From NCBI GenBank assembly GCA_016647705.1, contig CM028334.1, forward strand, positions 4,340,046-4,404,045: a stretch of 64,000 nt of DNA. Direction: 5' to 3'. Numbering within the stretch: the stretch's first letter is position 1; each line of letters opens with the position of its first letter. This document shows positions 46,601 through 58,031 of the stretch, piece after piece. Position numbers and translations under genes: made by a program. The stretch comes from Eucommia ulmoides. Taxonomy: Eukaryota; Streptophyta; Magnoliopsida; Garryales; Eucommiaceae. The notes under the pieces were generated by a model that searched no databases, was not told where the DNA came from, and worked only from the letters and a program-made list of their open reading frames with translations.

Positions 46601-49600
46601 GCCTTAGCAATTCTATTGCGTTACCAAAAAATTGTTCTAAAAATCTGGGAGCAGAACAGAAGAAGATACTTTTTGTTTCTGTATTTGTGTCTGTTCCCAA
46701 CTTTCAGGGAACAGAAACACTAAACAAACGGGGCCTGTACTTACTTTCCAACAGGATGGCCTGACCATGAGAAGCCACAGTCCATGTCTTTGTCCTTGTG
46801 TAGGAATCTATATGCATCCACCAGCCTCCCCCTATCCATTGGAATCGAAGCAAATAAAGTTGAAACTTCAGTTTTATAAGTTCTTTTTTTATTTTTAATT
46901 ACAAATTGTTGATATAAATCTATATGTTATCAAGTACACTTTTGATTTTTGCTTTCGCTTTTACATAAATTTATTTTTTTGTGCACATAAAAAAAGTATA
47001 ACCAAATGGTGCTCAAGTTACCAAAGCTGAAAAACCTGAAACCAGTTTTGAGTAAGGAATATATTCCCATACGTCGGATAATAGGTGACCAAAAAAAGAA
47101 ATTCCATTTAGAAGCAGAATCAATATGTAAGAGGTACTTACTCTTTTAATATGCCACCAAAACGCTTCCTCTCCGCTATTGTAAATCCCGGCTGCCCAGA
47201 GTCCTGCATCATTAAGATGCCAGAATCAGTTTTAGGCTTTTAGCTCATGATTTAAAAGTCCCAACACCCATGCAAAAAAGATCACTGTGCTTACTATATA
47301 ATGTTTTGTAAAAAACAAAAAACAAAAAACAAACTTCATATAAACCAGTCAACAATCATGAATCCTCACTGCACAATTGTTCTTAGGTGGCGTATTGAAG
47401 CGTGAAATAGCCTTGGAATTGGAACTAGATATGAACACATACAAAATTTTATATATTTACATGCTTTCATTTATAATTTCAAATCCAAGGCTCCCATTCC
47501 ATACAACCAAACACTACCTTAAAGAATCAGATGCACTTATATAGGAGCAGCCAACAGCCCAACGTACAAAAACCACATCGCGAGTGGAGTAGCTCATTCA
47601 ACTAATATGCTAGTTTAGGAACCTTCACGGGACTCTTGATCATGAATGTTGGCCAAAAACAATACATGCACATCCTAGTCATTTGATAACTCTTTTTAAA
47701 GTTCCAAGATTTCAAGAAAATTTATCATATATGCATCAAGGTAGAAGTTGAAGTAGTCAAATTGCATCCAGAAAAGCCACTATATAAAATAACACGACCT
47801 CTTTATTTGGTGGAATGTAACCGTTGAGCTTCGCTGTTCGGAAAAAATCTGCATGACTCACATCAATGTCTTCATGACTGCAGAAAGAAAACAAATAGTA
47901 AATACATAGGTAAGTATCTCTGTTCAAAATAGAGGGGTGTTTGCTGGCAAAACTTTGAGTATAATGCGCATTCAGTTGAGAACATATTTCTCTTTTTGTA
48001 AGTTATGGAAATAAGCCTTTCAAAAGACAAAATAACAAAATCAAATGTAAAGGGATCAATTTCAGATCAATAGACTTCTTGATGTTTGCATGAGCCTTCA
48101 TTGTTATTCCATGTGTTGAAAATAGAGATTTGATATAGTAAATAACAAATGAATAAGCAAAAGATAAAACAAAGAAGAAGAATACGAGAAATGAGAAGAA
48201 GATAATGCTAAAAGAGGGGTACCTTACATTAAGATCTCCACACCAAATAAGGGGCTTATCCGAGGTTTGGAAAACAAACTCTAACATCCTTTTGTCCCAT
48301 TTTCTTCTCCGTTGAAATGAGGTCTCCTCATCCTTCCAACCATTGTTTGGTACATACGTAGTCAATATCCGTGATGACTCAAATTCAGCCAGAATAACTC
48401 GGCCATCTGGTTCATGCTTCGAAGCTAAGAAGGAAAAGCATTTACGAATCAGTTATCCCCATTCTCTTACGAATCAAAAGAAAAGGTTAAAAATGCCAGA
48501 ATGCCAGCCAGCCACCCCCCACCCACCCACCCACAAAGAAAGATGGTTGTACTATAGTACCTGTACGATCGAGAGAAAAAGAGACTCTTTTGGGTTGGAA
48601 ACACTTCTTAATAAACATTGCTGTCCCAGCATACTTTGAATCCGAAAGAGACCACCAAACATTATAATCTCTGAATGGTGGACTGGAAATGGCACGCATC
48701 ACAATCTGCATATGGAAATAATGTCAACGAATCAATATCAACATTCAATACATATAGGATTTCGTGTTTTGGCAGTCATTATTAAAAAATGGGGAAACCA
48801 AGCCCCAAATATGCCCTCAAATTTAAAGATGGAGAAGAAATTGCAAATAAAATAATAAATGCCTTCATCAAAAGGTATGTCTATTTCATAATGCATGGTA
48901 TGTTCTGCACAAGCATCAAAACTTATTCCGTCCAACAATGGAAGCAATGGAAGCTTAAGTAAATCACTACAAGTGAATGCAGTTCTTTAATAAAGAAGCT
49001 CAATCTCAGAAGAAAACTATAGCTTTGTCTAACTATGCTAATGCAAACGAATGATGACATATTGAACAAACGCACCTGCTTTTCTTCACGTGAAGAACTA
49101 GTATCATCTTTAATTTCTCCCGGATTTTTAGGCGCACCTTTAGAACCAGCAGCAGGCATCCTTACTTCCTACAATCAAAATGAAAATTTGCCCACAAACT
49201 TGTCAAAATACCATACTTAGAATTACAATTGAATCAAAATAATGATACGGTCTCAAGAATAAGTGATCTTATTCACAACTCACCGCCATTTTCAGTATCA
49301 AAGCACAAAAAAACCTAAATCACGCTTTTCGCATCAAATGATGAACTTGATGAAGTGAATACATAGCTGCCAGTACCTAAGAACAGAAAACCTAATACAC
49401 ATTTGACTATAATCACATGAATCGGCAAGATTTTGAGCAATCCCTAGCTTCTACAACCTCAGATCCGCTTCTCCATCACAGGCATTCATCAAATACCCCC
49501 AACAATACGAATTCAAATAACATAAAATTGAACTACGCCTTGTGATCGTCACCTGTATCGCAATGACGTCGGGGTCGAGACTCTCCACGAATTTGGTGAA

Positions 49601-49804
49601 CTCCGGCCAGTTGTTCTTCACCCGAAGAAGAAAGCTATTCGCGTTCCATGTCATGAACTTCAACGGCTCTTTCTTCACCGTGTTCGTCGCCTCGCCTGAA
49701 GCAGATTCCCGCTTCTCTTTTCCATTTTCCGGCGAATCTGAAGAACACAGATTTGGCTTCTTGAAAGAGCCGTCTTTCCCTACTGGTTGGAAGAATCGCT
49801 TCAT
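43693..49804 (-). CDS. APE1L: AP endonuclease, APE1L type (ExoIII family), nine exons
   Basis: Exons in transcript order: 49804-49553, 49168-49076, 48705-48561, 48424-48223, 47877-47799, 47203-47142, 46831-46745, 46194-46091, 43778-43693 (TGA at 43695-43693), all GT-AG and in phase, about 369 aa. The protein cuts DNA at abasic sites and trims blocked 3' ends in base-excision repair. In Arabidopsis APE1L also serves active DNA demethylation. Visible catalytic residues: Asn54/56 (MTWNANS), metal-binding Glu85 (AIQEVRMPAA), Asp227 and Asn229 (IWCGDLN), and the Asp347-His348 pair (YGSDHCPV). The start MKRFFQP is typical of this subfamily. ORF upstream of that Met (to 49864) is not supported. Intron 8 (43779-46090) is swollen by nested TEs, and a MITE abuts the exon 7 donor. 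Introns 1 and 5 (47204-47798) show nothing special. Confidence 0.93.
43915..44424. mobile_element. hAT-like non-autonomous element, copy 2, nested
   Basis: Termini TAGGGGTGATCATGGG and, on the complement, TAGAGGTGGTCATGGGCC. CTTCCAAT flanks it on both sides (43907-43914 and 44425-44432), an exact 8-bp target duplication, and the related copy at 42706 has only CACTTTTAATAAACTG at this place. It is the same family as 41930-42613. Confidence 0.8.
44553..45692 (+). mobile_element. RTE-clade LINE, 5'-truncated, nested
   Basis: The frame 44559-44990 carries reverse-transcriptase blocks: DLHMVFVNLKKAYDKISREV, YIEVIKDMYKDIVTSVR, SLSPYLFFLVMDELTKH and MLFADNIVL, where an active copy has FADD. The frame then shifts and continues with KTEYMHCNF, RFRYFGS, LKFKGKFYKTVIKPTLLYDS and later decayed parts. 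The 3' end is ACTTAGTTGTTGTTGTTGTT, the TTG repeat tail usual in RTE elements. It is dead by frameshift, stops and loss of the catalytic Asp. Confidence 0.9.
46401..46738. mobile_element. MITE next to the exon 7 donor of APE1L
   Basis: Left end GTTTGTTTAGCCCCGTTT and right complement CAGGCCCCGTTTGTTTAGTG are inverted. The inside holds opposed GGGAACAGA / TCTGTTCCC words, so it can fold on itself. It has no ORF. It occupies most of intron 7 (46195-46744) and ends about six bases from the donor GTAAGT of exon 7. Confidence 0.7.
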
Positions 49805-50100
49805 CTCTGTCTTCCTCACTGTGGTCTGTGAGTGTGAGCAAATGGTAAAATTCTGAATGTACACTCTTATTTGAAAATAAATAAATAATTTTAAAATTAT
49901 TATTTTTTCTTTTATTTATTTAAAAAATTACACTAACAACCCCTACTTCAACCCCGACCTTGCAACTGCTGTTCACCCCTCATCTTCCCGTCCAACCGCC
50001 GGCCATCCCCACCCCTTACAACGGCCGACCGCCCCTTGCCCGTTGTCTTCTTCCTCCTCTTCTTCTCCTTCTTTTTTTTCAATCTCAACTTTAATTTTGT
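49805..50100. other. APE1L upstream region
   Basis: Contains the presumed APE1L promoter and 5' UTR (minus strand, upstream of 49804). The stretch 49865-49930 is AT-rich. The stretch 49970-50080 is C-rich and then CTT-rich. No firm TATA box or regulatory motif was recognised. Confidence 0.4.
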
Positions 50101-50450
50101 TGGCGCCAAAATCTGGTTAACATTCGTAGTTGGTCTGGTTAGAGTTCACGCGATGATTCTATGTTGAGTTGACATTTTCTTGGTGCACGGTGTTCTTTGT
50201 CTTGTGAACAGTCTTCAGTTAATGTATTTAGAGTCTGAGCAATTATCTGCATAAAGACTTATCAGGGTGTGCTCGGTAAAGTCCCTCCAGCATGAGAATA
50301 AGAGCTCGGAAGAAAATAGAATTCAAGTGTGTTAAAGCAAGAGCTTCTCGTGTACTAAGTGTACTTATTGTACTGCTATTTATAGGAAAGATGTCAAATT
50401 AGTCTCGCCAAATTAAGACCCTCAACACGGTCAATTAACAAAGTTTTCAA
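50100..50450 (-). mobile_element. LTR fragment with possible primer site
   Basis: It shares the CCCTCCAGCATGAGAATAAG block and a TATTTATAGG box with 2450-2580. On the minus strand its inner edge reads TTTTGGCGCCAACA (50113-50100), resembling the TGGCGCC primer sites of some plant Ty3/gypsy elements. No internal coding region follows, so it is a solo or truncated LTR. The outer boundary is unclear. Confidence 0.5.
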
Positions 50451-52658
50451 AATAATGTGTTGATATCATTGATTAAAGTAATAATTGATATATTCGTATA
50501 TTATATTTATGTATTGAAAATCAGACCGACGTGTTATTAATTAAAATTATGTATACTAAAAACTTCTATAGATGGAAGACTAGTATTTTGTTAAATGTAT
50601 AAATTATTGATTATTGTGAACATATTAATGTTTAATGAATTGATAGAATATTGACTATCGTGAAAATCATTATATTTTAAAATCGAAACATGTTACTGTC
50701 TGAAATCTATTGTATTATGACTATGATCTGAACCTTGTCTTTGGGGGGTTAAACATGGACATTCTGACATTTTAGACTTACGAGTAGGGATTGACGCGTA
50801 TTATGACTCGGTCACATTTTGATTTTTAAATTATCGACCCAGTCACATCAAGACTTCTGAATTATCGGCCTTGTCACATATATTATTGTGGCCATGGTCA
50901 TTCCAAATGTTAAATTCTATTTTTTTAAATCTATAAATTGAAATTTAATTTTATTGAATAACTTATTTTCCATCATCGATGTATTTAAATAACGTATCTT
51001 CAACATAAGAAAATTTGACTTTAATTTTGAAAAGTGTCTATTTATTTATTATCATTATCTATTATTTTGTGCATATTTTTTCCACTTAGTTAGGTTATTG
51101 ATTATTTATCAATTGGGCGTTGACCTAAAATGGAGTATATTTTTTACTTCAAATTTATTGATTATAGCGTTGCCAATTTTGGTGTGGAAACTTATGCTTA
51201 GTAAGGAGGTGATTGTTATACGTCGCTGAAGAGATTTTTGTTATATAAGATTATAGTATACATACATAATAGATAGATAGATTTTGGAGTTGTTCAATTT
51301 AATTTATTGGATTTAGAGATGTACATTTCAATTTATGGGAGATTTTTTGTCTATTGAGGATTTATTGATCTGTGTCTTTTCAGTGTTTTTTTCTCCTACG
51401 CCAAATTTCCAGACCATGATTTACTCTGATATCATCTGTAACATCTCATGCAATCCATCAGAAGTATTAGAAAAAATATTATGATATATAAAATACCTTG
51501 ATTTAAGTATTTTAGGCCAGTAAAACGCATGGATCGTTACAAAATCAAACAGTGAACAAAATTTACAAAACTATTCAAATTGAACACAAAAATATAAAAT
51601 GTTAACTCTCGTATTTAGTTTATATTTTAAAATTTTCATAAGATGAAAGAATATTTTAGAAATTTAAAAATAAAAGATAAAAACAAAATTTGTCAAATCC
51701 GATCATTTTTTGTGATTCTCGTAAGTGTCTCAAATAAAAATTGATATATTTCGCATGAATTGAATTATGTTCATACCAAATACAAGAATTACTGAAAATA
51801 AATTTATAAATTGAATTCTTTTCTCATTTTATGAATAACAAAATGAGCAAACCCTAAAATTAACCAGTAAATATTATTTGAGTTAATACTTGAGCCACCC
51901 TCTGTTATTTTGACAAATACCAGTATCACCTTCTATAATTTTTATAATACTTGAAACATTTTTTATCATATTTTGTTGACAAAAATACAATTACAACATA
52001 ATATTTATTATTGTTTATTTCATAGTTTCGACTTTTATTAGGTAACCAAACTTCTATTATTTAATTAAATTACTATTTTATCCTTTTATTTACTAATAAA
52101 TATTTTCCCTTATTTTTTGTTTTTACACCCTTCTCTCCCCTACTTCTTTTTCCCATCTCCGACGACAATTATCGCCGGTGATGGTCACCAAACATTAGTT
52201 GTCCCCCATTGCCTGTCCACTGCCTCATTCCTTCTCCTCTTTTCATCTTCTTCTTCTTCTTCTTCTATTCTTCTTTCTCGTATTTCTCTCTCTCTCTCTC
52301 TCTCTATTTTATTTTGTTCTGCAATTCCGGTTGGATCTGCAGATCTGATCATCCGACCGTCGTCCCTCTGTCCACTACTTTTTTTCTTTTCTCCTTCTCT
52401 ATATTTTCTCTCTTTATATATATGTGTGTCTGTGTGTGCGTGTGTGTGAATATACATAAAGAGAAAGTAAGAGAGAGAGAGAGAGAGAATAAGAAAGAAA
52501 AAGAAGAAGGAGAAGGAAAGAAGAGAAGAATATGAATAAGAGGAGAAGAGAAGAGAAGAAAAAGACGAAGAAGATGAGGAATGAGGTGGTGGACAGGGGG
52601 TGGGGGGCCGACGTGGGTGGGTTGGGTTGTTTGAAGGGTTGTGAATTTTTTTTTGAAA
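50451..52658. other. AT-rich intergenic DNA, no gene seen
   Basis: Nothing coding is recognised. A CTT microsatellite lies near 52240-52265, CT near 52288-52306, TG near 52422-52450 and GA near 52468-52490. The 90-110 codon ORFs over this stretch on both strands are simple-repeat translations. At 51410-51440 a phrase like the copia primer-site flank (CTGATATCATCTGTAACA) hints at another LTR remnant. Confidence 0.45.
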
Positions 52659-53090
52659 CTAGTTTTAGACCCGCATAATATGCGGGTTTAGAAAAAATCA
52701 TATCAGTATATATTTTTTATTTGAATTTTTCACGTACAACAATTGATCGTTTAATTTTATATTTAATTTATCTTATGAAAATATGAAAAAAAAAAAAAAA
52801 AAAAAGTTAATGCTAAAAAATAAAAATAAAATTGTAAGCTAAAAAATAAATAATGTTAACCTTTAAAATAATTATTATTCATCACTCACATTTATTTTTA
52901 AAAAATAGTATATAATATGTAAATAATCTCCGAGGATTTTTAAAATTATTTATTTTCTTTAAATAATAGTTTTAAAATAAGCTAATATGTCTTTTTTATA
53001 TTGTTTAAAAGTTATATGTAATTAATTGATGGAGAGGGAGAATTTTATTTTATTAAATGGTTGGAGAGGGAGAGGAAGATGAAAAGATAA

Positions 53091-53577
53091 GGCCCCGTTT
53101 GGTAACCATTTCCATTCCATAAATTCTCATTCCATTCCCAGATTTTTGGGAATTCTGTTTGGGAATAGTGTTTGGTAATTTTTGTTTTCATTTCCATTTT
53201 ATTTTCATTTGAAAATTGTGCCCACTTTTTCTTAAGAAATGAGAAACAAAAAAAAGTTGTTTCTCATTATTCTCATTCCATTCTCAAAACACATGGTCAC
53301 TATTCACCTACCGGCCGACCACAGTCCGCCGCCGACAGCCACCGTCCGCCGCTGTCCGTCGCCGCCGCCCACCGTCCGCCGTCGGCGCCGGTCATCTCCG
53401 GCGACTGTCGCCGGTCACCGTCCGGCCGGAAATTTCCCGGCCACTTCCGGCCGTCTCCGGCGACGGTGCCATTGTCTTCCGCCCGGCGTCGCCGGCGCCA
53501 CCGCTGTCCGGTCATCGCCGGCGGGGGGCCACCGCCGGCCGGCCGACGACGGCACCACCTCCGTCAGGTCAAAACAG

Positions 53578-53609
<32 letters not shown>

Positions 53610-53787
53610 GATTTTAGGATAAAATCGTTACCAAACACAATTCCCTTCCCAAAACAAAAAAAAAAATATCGTTACCAAACGCGATTCTACTTCCAAAAAG
53701 AAAACAAAATTCTCATCCCATCTCATCTCATTCTCATCCTACTACTGGAATGGAAACAGAAACGGTTACCAAACACCACCTAAGTTT
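53091..53787. mobile_element. hAT-like/foldback element with a GC-rich core, nested in the Helitron
   Basis: Left end GGCCCCGTTTGGTAACCATT and right complement CTTAGGTGGTGTTTGGTAAC are inverted, and CATTCC and GGAATG words face each other inside. The core 53310-53570 is strongly GC-rich (GCCGCC, CCGGCC units) in otherwise AT-rich DNA. It gives long ORFs on both strands, which I take as compositional. Confidence 0.65.
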
Positions 53788-54489
53788 ACGTATAATTAGT
53801 TATAATGAAAATAATCTTCAATTAAAATATAGATAAATTTTAGTAAATGTTTTAGCCATTGTCATCGGAAAAACTTACAATGATATCCTCTGTCAGTTAG
53901 AAAATATCTTCAACCCTCACTTCTTTTGATATTAAATATAAAATTACATATTTATCTTTGATACTGTATTATTAAAAAATTAATTAAAACTATCTAATAT
54001 AAAATTACTCTTATAATTCTCTTAAAAGAATTACAATTTTAGTTTTTAAATTCTGTTTATGTAAATATATGTATAAATTTTTTTAAATACTTTTGGGTTC
54101 AAATGATGGTTGTTATATTTTTTAAGTATTTAAAAAGTACTTTGTAGTGATTTTTTAGAATTTAGAATTTAAAATTATTATGAGAATTAAAAATTGTTGA
54201 TTTATGTAATACATTTTCTATTCTAATTTTTTTTTTTTCCTTTTATAGGATCAAACCATGGTTTTTTTGTGGTTTTTGAGTACTTAAAGAGTATTTGTTG
54301 CTAAATTTTTTAATAAAATTACTCTAAAATTAAATATTTTTTTATCTATGAAATTTAATTACACTTCATATATAAGTTGTTTAACTTAGTTTTTTTTTTT
54401 TTTTTTTGAATTATTTGGTGAAGTTTTGATATGAGATTTTATTTATTAATACTTTCACTAGATTAAAAAATATTAGGCTTGTGGATTTT

Positions 54490-55042
54490 TTATTTGTAAT
54501 TATAATTATTTTTTGAAATTAAAATAATTATAGGTTTTAATATTATTATTATTATTATTATTATTTATTATTATTTTTGTGAAATTTCCAAAAGGTTTAA
54601 AGGAAGCTTATTGATGAAAAAAGGAAAAAGAAAAAAAAAAAAAAACTTATGAAGAGGTGGTAATAATTAATGAAAAAAAAAAAAAAAACTCACCAAAAGA
54701 TTTGAAGAAGTCGTTCTCAAATCTCATTGAAAGTTTCTCTCTTCTTTCACTTTTATATATTAGTATTAGATTTTCTATTTGTAATTATAATTATTTTTTG
54801 AAGTTAAAATAATTATAGATTTTAATATTATTATTATTATTTTTTTGTGAAATTTCCAAAAGGTTTGAAGGAAGCTTATTGATAAAAAAAGGAAAAAGAA
54901 AAAAAAAAAAAAAAAAAGAACTTAGGAAGAGGTGGTAATAATTAATGAAAAAAAAATGAAAACTCACAAAAATTTGAAGAAGCCAATCTCAAATCTCATT
55001 GAAAGCTTCTCTCTCCTTCCACTTTTATATATTAGTATTAGA
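54490..55042 (-). repeat. Tandem duplication of the Helitron 5' region
   Basis: Copies at about 54490-54770 and 54771-55042 share GAAATTTCCAAAAGGTTT, GGAAGCTTATTGAT, GAGGTGGTAATAATTAATGA and the terminal CTTTTATATATTAGTATTAG. They differ by point changes and in the length of poly-A and ATT runs. Confidence 0.8.
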
Positions 55043-55124
55043 TATATGAATGAAAAAGAAAAAAAAAATATTTTATAAAGGGTAAAAAAGTAATTTCATG
55101 ATAATTTTGATTTATTTTTTAAAA

Positions 55125-56460
55125 AGAGATGATCAAGGAGTGAGCCTACTGATCCCAATTCAGATGATTGGAAAATTCATTGTTAAATCTACCTATGATA
55201 TAACTAACCCCAAGGACATGATTAATATTAATAATAATAATAATTGGGATCAACAAGGTGTAACTCAAGTAACAAGACACACTTCAGTTAAAACAGTTGA
55301 GGAACCTCTGCAAGATGATGGATTTGAGCCTGCAGAAAAACACTTATTGGGAAGGGCAATCACGCACCCCGAACGAGTTAGTCTTTCACCATGTGTCGGT
55401 AGGGGGACACTCGTGGGTATACAATAATAATAATAATAATTGGGATTGATATGGAAGCTCTAACTTCCCCAAAAACTCTTATATTTCTTTTGGTTGACTA
55501 TGCATGGTAAGCTTGTCATAGAACCAATTCAAGGCTATTAGAAAAGATAATGTCTCTAGTATTTGCCAAATATGTCACTCGAGCATGGAATCTATGGACC
55601 ATGCTCTTCGAAAGTTTCCCAAAGCCAATAAGATATGGGTATGTTTTGTTAAAATTTTCGAAAATCCTGAAAATTTCAACATAGACTTGTCGCAATGGAT
55701 CAAGAAACACATTAAAAAAAGTCTCCCTAATCCCTTTTATCATTTTCTCTTCGTTGTTGTCATTTAGGAGATATGGAATGATAGAAATAGAGAGATTATT
55801 GGAGGTGTGGTTAGACACCATCACTATCCTCTCCCAAATAATTCAGTTTAAAAATGAATTATTGAAAGCTTTCTATTGTTGATATCCCTTAAATAACAAT
55901 TCACTTTCTAGATTATCTTATTGGAAGTTCCCTTGTAAAGGTTTCTGTAAGTTGAACACGAACGGGAGCACTTTGGGAAGCCCAGGAAAAGGAGGAATTG
56001 GTGAACTTGTTAGACACAGCCTTGGAACTTGGATGGTAGGATACTACGGACAAATTTCGGAGTGTATAGGGCTGGAAGCGGACCTGCAAAGCATTCACAT
56101 AGGAATCTGCATAGCTTCAAAAAAAGATTTGCTAGAACTGATTGTGGAGATGGATTCTAAAGAAACAGTTTCCCTCATTCTTGAAGACTACCCAGAAATG
56201 CATAGGTTTAAACCTTGGGTAGAAGGCAACAAAAGATTCTTGAGCAACAATGGATATACTCTCTAGATTACACCGAGAGAAGAGAACAAATATGCGGATT
56301 ATCTCACTAAGAAAGGCGTGAATGGTGGTACCGATTTAAATATTAAGGAATCCCCACACGAGGACATGACATAGATGATCCTTGCGAAAATGAATACAAG
56401 CGTCTTTGATAGGTGCCCGTAGTTGTTTTATTTCACTTCTTTATATAAAAAAATTTAGCA
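55125..56460 (+). mobile_element. L1-type LINE 3' half with zinc-finger-like and RNase H parts
   Basis: In shifting frames: KFIVKSTYDIT near 55170-55205, CQICHSSMESMDHALRKFP with PKANKIW near 55560-55640, QEIWNDRNREIIGG-like text near 55770, then an RNase H-like frame 55952-56266 (KLNTNGSTLGSPGKGGIGEL, ECIGLEADLQSIHIGI, then ENKYADYLTKKGVNGGT). This is the order of a plant L1 ORF2 end. It is split by a SINE at about 55251-55446. Stops and frameshifts make it inactive. Confidence 0.75.
55251..55446 (+). mobile_element. tRNA-derived SINE inserted in the LINE
   Basis: AATAATAATAATTGGGAT is repeated on both sides (ending 55250 and 55446) as target duplication. The body has an A-box-like GTAACTCAAGTAACAAG near 55260 and a B-box-like GATTTGAGCCT near 55321, the internal Pol III promoter plan of tRNA-derived SINEs. 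It ends CACCCCGAACGAGTTAGTCT, then GTGGGTATACAATAAT. A related copy lies at 59070-59280. Confidence 0.7.
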
Positions 56461-58031
56461 AAAATAGGTATACATATAAAAGCTTGCGAAGATAAGAGGT
56501 GACTCAAGTATTATGAACATAACAAAGGATATTGTTGGTATTTCTCAAAATTACACGGAGTGTTTGAATTTTAAAATCGTAAATATTATTTTGTATCTAA
56601 TTATTTAATAATAATTATGATTAACTTAACAAAAGGAATTCCGAGAGGATAAGTGGGACCAAAACCCATCATCACGTTCTATCCATTCCAAAGAGACAAA
56701 TATGGAAAATTTCAAAAAAAATTAAACAAGGAAAAGACAAGTATGGTGTTATTAATTGGCCGTTGAGGTGGTCCTAATTGCAAAGCATATTCCCCTCATC
56801 CATCCATCCAACAAAAATAAAATAAAATAAAATAATATATATATATATATATATATATATTATTTAAATTCAAGGTCGGTGTTTAAGCGAATCATGAGTT
56901 TTTGTCGTTAACACGTTTGATCTCTCAACTCACACAATTTGTTTTCAATGTAATTTGATTTTAAACGGTGTTAGGGATATTGGATGGAATTGGTCACCCG
57001 TTAACTGGAGGCACATGCATCATTTAAAATCCAATATTCTTTCACAATTTCAAATATGATCATTGTCTATTATTTGGTTTCTCTCTCCCATCAAAATTGC
57101 ATATTCAAATGGAAAAAGAATATGAACTTATAGTTGATAAAATGAAAAAATGACTCGAAGAATAAAAAATGAAAAATGACATACATTGTAAATTTAAGAG
57201 TTTATATATTTCAATTTTTTGTTATTAGATGAAATTGGTAAGAATTTATTAAATTTTAAACTCTGATAAAATTGAGTTAAAATTTTATTACTAAATTAAG
57301 GATTTTCCCATTATATTGATTTTCAAATTTAGAAATGTAAAAAAATGATATATATGATAAATAATTGGCTAATAAAGTATATATATGAAATTTACAGGAT
57401 AAAAATATAATTAAATTAAACCACTTTTTATAAGTGAAGGAGTGAAATTTTTAGATAGGAATTTTACCCACTAAATATTTGATCTCGACATCAATGAAAA
57501 TACATTTTAAAAAGCTCGTTATGATTTATATATAAACTAATGTATTATCCGTATTTGAAGGCACGAACTAAAACAAATCTAAAATGAAAAAAAAATATAA
57601 TCTAATTTTATATCTATTTTAAAATATAATTTATTATTATTATTATTATATTGGTATATCTATGAGTATCTTCATACTTACACAGGGTGTAAGACAAATC
57701 TTTTTTGGGGGATGTGACTGTTTTTCTTAACAGATATTTTTTTACAGATTTAAATTATTAATTTTTGAGAGATTCTTTAACTGTTTTAATTTAAGTGTAA
57801 TTTAAATTAAAAGGGTGCAAATAAACTTTAGCAAAGTGATAGAGAATGATGATGAAATTCCACAAATCCCTAAAACAATTAATTTAAAATTGTCATTACC
57901 ACACCAAGCATGCATTTTAATTGCACTTCCCCCCCCCCCCCAAATAAAAAATAAAATAAAATTAAAAAAAGAATAGAAATTACATGTGACGAGGTATATG
58001 GTTATTACCATGGACTTCAAATCACAACCGT
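56461..58031. other. AT-rich intergenic DNA, no gene seen
   Basis: A TA microsatellite lies near 56837-56860, an ATT run near 57635-57650 and a poly-C run near 57928-57940. No ORF with similarity and no element termini were recognised. The 3' UTR of the methyltransferase gene should lie just below 58032. Confidence 0.45.

Larger units (their letters stand above)
52659..55042 (-). mobile_element. Helitron-like element with a duplicated 5' end
   Basis: On the minus strand the 3' end reads CTAG followed by T (plus 52659-52662), preceded by an 8-bp stem hairpin ACCCGCATAATATGCGGGT (52669-52687), as Helitrons have. The 5' end TCTAATACTAATATATAAAAG begins after an A and occurs twice, at 55042 and 54770. 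The intervening about 272 bp is a tandem duplicate of the terminal region. No Rep/helicase is encoded, so it is non-autonomous. It contains the MITE-like element 53091-53787. Confidence 0.7.

Noticed and set aside
49805-49864. Longer APE1L N-terminus from the upstream ATG at 49864
   Set aside because: MKRFFQP is the start typical of the subfamily, and the added 20 residues lie in presumed leader sequence.
52117-52701. ORFs of 90-110 codons on both strands
   Set aside because: They translate CTT, CT, TG and GA microsatellites.
53172-53783. 203-codon plus-strand ORF
   Set aside because: It spans the full MITE including both terminal repeats and a GC-rich core; poly-Lys and Arg/Pro runs come from poly-A and GCCGCC sequence.
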